Shown here one piece after another: positions 1 through 4,549 of a stretch of 6,491 nucleotides of DNA. The notes beneath the pieces were generated by a model, which did no database searches, was not told the origin of the DNA, and worked only from the letters and a program-made list of their open reading frames with translations. This DNA comes from JBBQIY01 sp964553035 (GTDB taxonomy: Bacteria > Verrucomicrobiota > Kiritimatiellia > RFP12 > UBA3636). The translations under genes and the position numbers were made by a program. The stretch is taken from positions 1-6,491 of the forward strand of contig CAZKJH010000169.1 of NCBI GenBank assembly GCA_964553035.1. The letters run 5' to 3'. The stretch's first letter is position 1. Each line of letters starts with the position of its first letter.

Positions 1-88
1 TCGTGTGTTGTACACCCATCACCCGCCGCCGTCATGAACCTGCCATACCCCTGTCACTAACCGATTACTTTCAGCTTCAACTTTCAGC

Positions 89-117
89 TTGTTACTAAGC
101 TCAGGTTACTTTAAAAT
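89..117 (+). promoter_or_regulatory. Probable sigma70 promoter for lolC
   Basis: TTGTTA at 89-94 (4 of 6 bases of the -35 consensus) and TAAAAT at 112-117 (5 of 6 of the -10 consensus) are separated by exactly 17 bp. This would start transcription near 124 and leave a leader of about 65 nt before lolC. The surrounding sequence is AT-rich compared with the genes. It is a match by eye; spacing and -10 quality are good, but no transcript data support it. Confidence 0.4.
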
Positions 118-188
118 CATGATGTAAAAACAATTCTGACAACCTTGCTCTCTACGGGCATCTACCTAACGAGACATTTGAGATCACC

Positions 189-1418
189 ATGCTCCCATTC
201 CCCCTATTCCTCGCGCTGAAATATCTTCAGCCCAAAAGAAACTTCGCCTCCGTGATTCCTGTCATCACGGTCATAGGCGTTAGTCTCGGCGTCGCCATTC
301 TCATGATCGTGCTCGCCGTCATGACGGGTTTCGGAGATGTCTGGAAAGAAAAAATTCTCAGCTTCAAGCCCCACATCACGGTCTACCATCACTCGGGTTA
401 CATCAACGACATCGATACTGCTTGCGACAAGATCGCTGCAGTCGAAGGTGTTGTAACCGTCTGTCCCACCATCATCACGCCGGTGATGATCCGCTACCGC
501 GACGATCTCGACCCAATCACGGCCACTGTAATTGGCATCGATCCCACTCGCGGTTCCATTCTCTCTAAGGTAGAAGACAAGCTTATGGCCGGCCAATATG
601 ACATCTCCGAGAACAAGGTGCTCATCGGCATCGATCTGGCAAGCCGTCTCGACGTCCCACTCAATGCAGACTTCCTCTGCTACTCACCTTTGAACTTAAA
701 AGCGACGGATCAACTCTATTTCCCTGAGGAAATGAACGTCACGGGCATCTATAATATGGGCATGCGCGACTACGACGACTTCATCGTCATTGCCTCGATC
801 GGCATCGCACGCGATATCATCGGTGCCGAGGACGGTGCCAAGATGATCCAAGTTCAAATCAACGACCCCGAAAAAGCATGGAAAGAGGCGGATACCATCC
901 GCATGGTGCTGGGCAAGGGCTATCGGGTTAGCACGTGGTACGACGAGGATCGCATACTCTTCGACGCACTTCGCACTGAAAAAACGATGATGTTCATTCT
1001 GTTGGCATTCATTGCGATTGTCGCCGCCTTTTGCGTAACCAACACCCTAATCGTCATTACTATTCAAAAAACCAGCGAAATCGGCCTTCTCAAGGCGCTC
1101 GGTTTTTCCTCCTTCCAGATGAAGTCCGCCTTCGTGCTCAATGGTCTCATCCAATGCGTCGGCGGCATCCTTCTAGGGCTGCTGCTCGGCTACGGTGTTC
1201 TAATCAACCTCCAGAATCTCGTGGCGCTTCTGGCCTCTCTTGGAGTCGAAGTTTTTCCAAAGGCGATCTACGGTCTTGCTGAGATCCCATGGCGTCTCGT
1301 TCCTATGGATGTTTTTTCCGTTGTCGGCACCGTGTTTGTTTTCTGCGCAGCCGCAAGCTACCTTCCCGCCTGGCGCGCCGCAAACATGGATCCCGTAAAA
1401 GCCATCAACCAGGAGTGA
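189..1418 (+). CDS. lolC: Lipoprotein-releasing ABC transporter permease (LolC/LolE family)
   Basis: Inner-membrane permease of the Lol complex, which extracts mature lipoproteins from the inner membrane and passes them to the LolA chaperone for transport to the outer membrane. The 409 residues match the family in length (about 400-415) and layout. There is one membrane helix near residues 20-46, then a large periplasmic domain of the MacB type (about 47-265). Helices follow near 267-293, 313-345 and 374-393, in the FtsX-like permease domain. The segment 'QKTSEIGLLKALGFS' (293-307) is the coupling region that contacts the ATPase, and the C-terminal 'PAWRAANMDPVKAI' is the usual family ending. 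The start at 189 has only a weak ribosome site, but the N-terminal 'PLFLALKYLQPKR' fits family starts. lolD follows 6 bp later. Only one permease gene is seen, so LolC, LolE and the single-permease LolF form cannot be told apart. Confidence 0.92.
   Translation: MLPFPLFLALKYLQPKRNFASVIPVITVIGVSLGVAILMIVLAVMTGFGDVWKEKILSFKPHITVYHHSGYINDIDTACDKIAAVEGVVTVCPTIITPVMIRYRDDLDPITATVIGIDPTRGSILSKVEDKLMAGQYDISENKVLIGIDLASRLDVPLNADFLCYSPLNLKATDQLYFPEEMNVTGIYNMGMRDYDDFIVIASIGIARDIIGAEDGAKMIQVQINDPEKAWKEADTIRMVLGKGYRVSTWYDEDRILFDALRTEKTMMFILLAFIAIVAAFCVTNTLIVITIQKTSEIGLLKALGFSSFQMKSAFVLNGLIQCVGGILLGLLLGYGVLINLQNLVALLASLGVEVFPKAIYGLAEIPWRLVPMDVFSVVGTVFVFCAAASYLPAWRAANMDPVKAINQE
1411..1415 (+). promoter_or_regulatory. 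lolD ribosome binding site inside the end of lolC
   Basis: AGGAG lies in the last two sense codons of lolC (CAG GAG) just before its TGA stop, 9 nt upstream of the lolD ATG. This layout suggests translational coupling of the permease and its ATPase. Confidence 0.75.
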
Positions 1419-1424
1419 CACATT

Positions 1425-2129
1425 ATGAATTCACAAAACATACTTCTGGCCGTCGATCTGCATAAAACTTACAAGCTCCCCAAGACATCGCTCCACATCC
1501 TTCGCGGAGCCTCGATCTCCGTCGATGCAGGCGAGCACGTTGCTATCACGGGCAAAAGCGGGTCGGGTAAAAGCACCTTGTTGCACATCCTCGGCGGTCT
1601 CGACAAGCCGGACGTAGGACGCGGATCACAAATCGCCATCCTCGGCAAATCGCTCACCTCTATGTCCGATTCCGCATGTGCTCGAATCCGCGCGAAGGAC
1701 GTAGGCTTCGTCTTCCAGTCCTACCATCTGCTCCCTGAGATGGACATTGTCGAAAACGTCCTCCTCCCCTCTATGGCTCTCGGCCATCCCGACAAATCAA
1801 AGCGAGAACGCGCCGTACACCTCTTAGAAATTGCCGGCTTAGGCGACCGCCTTAAGCACAGACCGATGGAACTTTCTGGTGGCGAGCAGCAACGCGTTGC
1901 CATCGCACGCGCTATGATGAATTCGCCCTCCATGATCCTTGCTGATGAACCAACCGGCAACCTCGACCCGGCCACGGGCCATCAAATCCTCGACATGCTC
2001 TTCGGCATCGCAAAGCAAAACGGCGAAAACGGCTCAAATGCGCCAGCACTCATCATTGTCACTCATTCCGAAGAAATCGCCTCCCGTTGCGACCGCACCG
2101 TCCACCTCCACGAAGGGACCCTTTCATAA
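1425..2129 (+). CDS. lolD: Lipoprotein-releasing ABC transporter ATP-binding protein LolD
   Basis: Cytoplasmic ATPase that powers lipoprotein release by the Lol complex. All ABC motifs are present: Walker A GKSGSGKST (43-51), Q-loop glutamine 98 in 'FVFQSYHLLPEM', signature LSGGEQQ (150-156), Walker B MILADEP with catalytic glutamate 175, D-loop 'GNLD' (178-181), and switch histidine 214 in 'IVTHSEE'. The 234 residues match E. coli LolD closely in length. 'HLLPEMDIVENVLLP' after the Q-loop is typical of the LolD/MacB/FtsE subgroup that pairs with FtsX-like permeases, which is what lies directly upstream. A short Asn/Gly-rich stretch (199-206, 'NGENGSNA') before the H-loop looks like a lineage-specific loop. 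The gene shares an operon with lolC and has a good ribosome site. MacB-type ATPases are the only realistic alternative, and the partner gene argues against them. Confidence 0.95.
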   Translation: MNSQNILLAVDLHKTYKLPKTSLHILRGASISVDAGEHVAITGKSGSGKSTLLHILGGLDKPDVGRGSQIAILGKSLTSMSDSACARIRAKDVGFVFQSYHLLPEMDIVENVLLPSMALGHPDKSKRERAVHLLEIAGLGDRLKHRPMELSGGEQQRVAIARAMMNSPSMILADEPTGNLDPATGHQILDMLFGIAKQNGENGSNAPALIIVTHSEEIASRCDRTVHLHEGTLS

Positions 2130-2215
2130 CCGTCTGTAACAACAGCAATGAATAAAAACCAAATCAAAAACGTCTAAGAAGAAGCAACCCATCCAAAAAC
2201 AAAAGGAAATCAACC

Positions 2216-2695
2216 ATGAACATTAAAAATAGAATCAGCACTTTTACTTTTGCAGCTCTCGCCTTAACAGTCGCATTCATAACAGGTTGCGCCAATCAAG
2301 ACTACTCTGGCACAACTTACTCGCGTGAACATGCACGTCAAGGGCAAAGCGTGTTTCCAGCAACAATCGTTTCTATCGATAACGTCACCATACAAGGCAC
2401 AGAAGGTGTTCTAGGCGGAATAGGCGGCGCAGTGCTCGGAGGAGTCATTGGCAACACGATCGGCGGCGGTAGCGGCAAGACCGTGGCAACGGCAGCCGGT
2501 GCCATTGGCGGCGCATTGGCCGGATCGCAGATTGAAGGCGCAGTGACTAAGAAAAGTGCACTTGAGATCACGGTTAAGTACGAGAACGAGGCGACTGAAG
2601 CGATCGTCCAGCAAGCTGGTACCGACTTCTTCCAGATTGGGCAACCCGTCCGCGTCATCGTGAACGCAGATGGCACGAAGCGCGTTCGCCCGTAA
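2216..2695 (+). CDS. slyB: SlyB-family glycine-zipper outer-membrane lipoprotein
   Basis: Small outer-membrane lipoprotein of the SlyB/Pcp (17-kDa antigen) type. The signal peptide is residues 1-24 with a basic start (MNIKNR) and lipobox 'ITGC', so the lipidated residue is Cys25. Ala at +2 gives no retention signal, which predicts Lol-dependent sorting to the outer membrane. Residues 64-108 form a glycine zipper made of two short Gly/Ala-rich helices ('GGIGGAVLGGVIGN' and 'AAGAIGGALAGSQI'). The mature region resembles, from memory, E. coli SlyB along its whole length, including 'SG..Y', 'TIV', 'IQG' before the zipper, and 'F..GQ.V' near the end; 159 residues against about 155. AAGGAA at 2203-2208 is a good ribosome site, 7 nt from the ATG. 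In enterobacteria SlyB responds to envelope stress and stabilises outer-membrane proteins; that role here is inferred. It lies 86 bp after lolD and may have its own promoter. Confidence 0.9.
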   Translation: MNIKNRISTFTFAALALTVAFITGCANQDYSGTTYSREHARQGQSVFPATIVSIDNVTIQGTEGVLGGIGGAVLGGVIGNTIGGGSGKTVATAAGAIGGALAGSQIEGAVTKKSALEITVKYENEATEAIVQQAGTDFFQIGQPVRVIVNADGTKRVRP

Positions 2696-2722
2696 TCCTT
2701 ACGGCTGCAGCCCAAATTAATC

Positions 2723-2755
2723 AAAAGACGACGGAGTCAACTCCGCCGTCTTTTT
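2723..2755 (+). terminator. Intrinsic terminator after slyB
   Basis: A ten-pair stem (2727-2736 with 2741-2750, one A/C mismatch) closes a TCAA loop and is followed by five T, with four A on the other side. It begins 27 nt after the slyB stop. The A and T tracts on both flanks mean it could also act in the opposite direction. Confidence 0.85.
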
Positions 2756-2791
2756 GTCTTTCGTGATGCGAGATCCACTGCCTGGAAGCGC

Positions 2792-2809
2792 AATCCCATG
2801 TTGGGGATT
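2792..2809. other. Short hairpin between terminator and palindromic element
   Basis: AATCCC (2792-2797) pairs with GGGATT (2804-2809) around a six-base loop, followed by CTTATTT. It could be a weak second terminator or an edge feature of the palindrome that starts 7 bp later. The stem is short, so chance is possible. Confidence 0.3.
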
Positions 2810-2816
2810 CTTATTT

Positions 2817-2980
2817 AACCTAAAAGCGTAGGTTGACAACTTCGCGCATTGCAATCGCCTCAGCGGCAACACGTTGCAAGAAGAGTGTTCAACTGCGCGA
2901 CAGTTGAACACAACAGCGGTATCCTGTTACCACTGAGGCGATTGCTCGAATTGAGGTAAGTCAACCTACGCTTTTAGGTT
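2817..2980. repeat. 164-bp concentric palindromic element (21 + 13 + 11 bp inverted repeats)
   Basis: Three perfect inverted-repeat pairs are nested around one centre near 2898. The outer arms are 2817-2837 and 2960-2980 (21 bp), the middle arms 2851-2863 and 2933-2945 (13 bp), and the inner arms 2885-2895 and 2901-2911 (11 bp, loop CGCGA). The unpaired stretches are of near equal length on both sides (13 and 14 nt, then 21 and 21 nt) and keep partial complementarity, for example GG.AACA on the left with TGTT.CC on the right. The whole can thus fold as one long hairpin on DNA or RNA. TTTAACC occurs at both edges (2814-2820 and 2979-2985), partly inside the arms. It could be a non-autonomous mobile hairpin, a structured RNA, or an invertible segment. 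I do not recognise the family. Confidence 0.85.
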
Positions 2981-3121
2981 TAACCAGTCGTCCGCCCAGT
3001 TCTTAGAGACTCCATTTTCATTGTATGAGCAACCATCATTGGCGTTCAGTTCCATGTAGTTGAACTTGCCATCAGAGTCGTAGCTTTCAATGTCAGAAAA
3101 GTCAAAAATCAAGCCTACTAG
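2966..3121 (-). pseudogene. Minus-strand coding remnant, C-terminal fragment of unknown protein
   Basis: Reading the minus strand from 3121 down to a TAG at 2966-2968 gives 51 open codons with a protein-like, acidic composition: 'GLIFDFSDIESYDSDGKF', 'MELNANDGCSYNENG' and 'KNWADDWLNLKA'. An in-frame TGA lies just upstream (3122-3124), and there is no start codon with a ribosome site at the head; the only ATG is at codon 23. The 'DSDGKFNYMEL' part looks like a calcium-loop style sequence, but this is weak. The last codons (Asn-Leu-Lys-Ala-stop) lie inside the right arm of the palindromic element, so the element and the 3' end of this gene arrived together or one cut into the other. It is most likely the decayed end of a gene whose front is lost. 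Family unknown. Confidence 0.45.
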
Positions 3122-3321
3122 TCAATACCGACAACTAATTCTGGAAACACGACAAAATAAATGGCGGAGAGGGGGGGATTCCCCCATAGCGCATTATTGC
3201 ATCTTGCATCCCGTTGATTATAAATGATTTGCAAGACTTAGGACAACGAGGTTTGCCTGCGAGGTTCAGCAAGAGGTTCACCCCGGGTGAGGAGTGACTA
3301 CTTTGCTCTCCGGATGCCTGC

Positions 3322-3345
3322 AAAAAAAAGCCGCAAACAATGCGG
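3322..3345 (-). terminator. Possible minus-strand intrinsic terminator
   Basis: Read on the minus strand, CCGCA (3345-3341) and TGCGG (3335-3331) form a five-pair stem with a five-base loop, then C and eight T (3329-3322). The T tract is excellent but the stem is short. No minus-strand gene is visible upstream of it, so it may be left over from a lost gene or be chance. Confidence 0.3.
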
Positions 3346-3731
3346 GTATTCTGACACCCCTCATCAGTCAACGAACAGACCCAAACAACACAACCATACT
3401 CAGCCTTGTCGCGGCCATCACCTCGGCACGTAATAGGTTAACGTGGCGGCTCGTTGGTCCCGGCTTCGATGTTGCAGGTACCATTGAGGGAGCTAAGGCA
3501 GAGGCCCTAGCGGACAGTCCCGAAATCACCTGATGCAAGGGCGGGTGTTTCCTCGTTATGTACAGGGGGTACCCATGTCAACAGACTCCTGTCCGACTTC
3601 GACGCCAGCCGAGGCTATCGGACATTGTGTCGTCGACTATTGCGGTGGTTGCCCGGCCTTCCCTTCAGCAAGCGCTCGGACGCTGGCCTCTGTGAAACCC
3701 ATGACCCGGGAACAGCCCAACACGATTACGC

Positions 3732-3751
3732 TCCGTGGAAATCCGTGGAAA
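3732..3751 (+). repeat. Two tandem copies of TCCGTGGAAA
   Basis: TCCGTGGAAA occurs twice in a row (3732-3741 and 3742-3751), and a third imperfect copy (TCGCTGGACA) follows at 3752-3761. It sits directly at the -35 region of the promoter candidate for the accessory pair, so it could be a regulator binding site or a slippage product. Confidence 0.6.
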
Positions 3752-3755
3752 TCGC

Positions 3756-3784
3756 TGGACATGCAGTTTAAAAACGCATACTCT
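3756..3784 (+). promoter_or_regulatory. Candidate promoter for the exported-protein gene pair
   Basis: TGGACA at 3756-3761 (5 of 6 for -35) is followed after 17 bp by TACTCT at 3779-3784 (3 of 6 for -10, with the key first, second and last bases kept). A leader of about 110 nt would result. The same bases can also form a small GCATA/TATGC hairpin (3776-3788) followed shortly by six T, so this could instead be a weak terminator. Confidence 0.25.
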
Positions 3785-3904
3785 ATGCTATGTTTTTTGA
3801 GAATGTGACGTGAATTTGAGAGTTGGATATGGGCGGGTCACATGAATAACATTCCCCTTGATCGTTGGGGCATTTTTGACTTCAGGCATTGATACGGAGG
3901 TTCC

Positions 3905-4546
3905 ATGAAACGCAAAGCTATTGCAGACCTTTTGAGCAAGAAACCTCTCTGGAGGCTATTTCCTTCTACAGCCGGCATCTTTACGACTTTCAGCATTCTG
4001 ACAGGGTTGGCAGATGCAGCCATTCTTCCCTCCTTGCCCAATTCGGAATACGCGGACACAGAGGTTTCGACGAACGTGGCACTGATGGCATGGACGGGGC
4101 AGACTCGCCACTTCAATGTAACCCTCCAGTTCACTGCAACCCCCTCCAACAACGTACAGGTGGCATTCGGAACGGACGGATCAACAGACGGCAATCTATC
4201 GGACGAAGAAACGGGTCTGACGCTGGGCTGGGACTGCGGAGAATGGTTTCTTTCCACCGATGCCATCACCAACCGATTAACCGCCCAACCAGTAAATTCC
4301 TCGACCCGAAAGGAGCTTACCTTCTGTATGAGTCTGGAAGCAGACGGATTGCCCCGTACGCTGGAATTTGAGGACGGAAACACGACCCTTACCTTTTCAG
4401 GCTTAACGCTTCTGCCCGTACCCCCTGCGTGGCTGTATTCAAAGGATTGGAACCTACTCAAAGTCACTGCCCGTGGTACCGATGCCCAGAACGAGCAGAT
4501 CACCGTCAAGCTATCCAACGACGCCGTCATCTTGCTTTTGAGGTAA
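3905..4546 (+). CDS. Exported protein of unknown family, first gene of accessory pair
   Basis: Encodes 213 residues that I do not recognise as a named family. GGAGG at 3896-3900 sits 4 nt before the ATG and supports this start. The N-terminus reads as a Sec signal peptide with a long basic front (residues 1-19, ending 'KKPLWRLF'), a hydrophobic stretch 'STAGIFTTFSILTGLADA' (21-38), and a likely cut after Ala-Asp-Ala near 38. The mature part is rich in Thr, Ser, Leu and Asn with alternating hydrophobic residues ('HFNVTLQFTATP', 'NNVQVAFGTD'), as in beta-sandwich proteins. 'DGSTDGNLSDEET' (91-103) resembles a loose calcium-binding loop, and 'LTLGWDCGEWF' follows. Two cysteines at 111 and 141 could form a disulfide. 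It ends with 'KLSNDAVILLLR'. The next gene starts 3 bp after its stop, so the two are probably made together and may interact. A long antisense frame over this gene is a shadow. Confidence 0.75.
   Translation: MKRKAIADLLSKKPLWRLFPSTAGIFTTFSILTGLADAAILPSLPNSEYADTEVSTNVALMAWTGQTRHFNVTLQFTATPSNNVQVAFGTDGSTDGNLSDEETGLTLGWDCGEWFLSTDAITNRLTAQPVNSSTRKELTFCMSLEADGLPRTLEFEDGNTTLTFSGLTLLPVPPAWLYSKDWNLLKVTARGTDAQNEQITVKLSNDAVILLLR
4540..4543 (+). promoter_or_regulatory. Ribosome binding site of the large surface gene, inside the previous gene's end
   Basis: GAGG spans the last codons of the preceding gene (TTG AGG TAA), 6 nt before ATG 4550. With only 3 bp between stop and start, it supports coupled translation and fixes the start of the second gene. 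Confidence 0.65.
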
Positions 4547-4549
4547 AAC

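Larger units (their letters stand above)
2981..3904. other. Gene-poor region between housekeeping and accessory genes
   Basis: About 920 bp without a convincing intact gene. It holds the minus-strand remnant (to 3121) and a G-run/C-run hairpin near 3168-3185. It also has a GAGGTTCA repeat at 3261-3268 and 3273-3280, a minus-strand terminator candidate (3322-3345), a 10-bp tandem repeat (3732-3751) and a weak promoter candidate (3756-3784). Two short plus-strand frames overlap by one base at TGATG: 3294-3533 (79 codons, GTG start) and 3533-3808 (91 codons, or 77 from ATG 3575 with GGGGG upstream). Neither has a recognisable domain or a good ribosome site at its first start. The second has a Cys-rich stretch 'HCVVDYCGGCP'. 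They are more likely chance frames or gene debris than real genes. Confidence 0.5.

Noticed and set aside
1..60. Possible 3' end of an upstream gene (frame open from 1 to a TAA at 58-60)
   Set aside because: Only 19 codons; a second frame is also open to 98, and the peptides match nothing I know. Cannot be told from chance.
67..90. ACTTTCAGCTT twice, 13 bp apart
   Set aside because: Short and isolated; could be an operator or chance, with nothing else to support it.
2116..2127. GAAGGGACCCTTTC palindrome at the end of lolD
   Set aside because: It lies inside the coding region, would have only a two-base loop, and has no T tract; not a terminator.
2817..2980. Integron attC site
   Set aside because: The left edge ATTTAAC fits the RYYYAAC core, but the right edge GTTTAAC does not fit GTTRRRY. 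A perfect 21-bp outer stem without the usual spacers and bulges is not attC-like, and no integrase is present.
2817..2980. tRNA-like or CRISPR element
   Set aside because: There is no acceptor/T-arm sequence pattern, and the repeats are inverted about one centre rather than direct and spaced.
3294..3533. 79-codon frame with an apparent lipobox 'LLSGC' close to its start
   Set aside because: The cysteine is the eighth residue, far too early for a lipoprotein signal, and the GTG directly abuts the only ribosome-site-like sequence. No family recognised.
3533..3808. 91-codon frame with Cys-rich stretch 'CVVDYCGGCP', starting at a TGATG overlap
   Set aside because: No ribosome site at the overlap start, no recognisable fold, and it runs across the tandem repeat and promoter candidate. 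Kept only as a remark in the gene-poor region.
3889..4371. Overlapping plus-strand frame of 160 codons in another phase
   Set aside because: It is a shadow of the 3905 gene; Arg/His-rich, no ribosome site, no recognisable motif.
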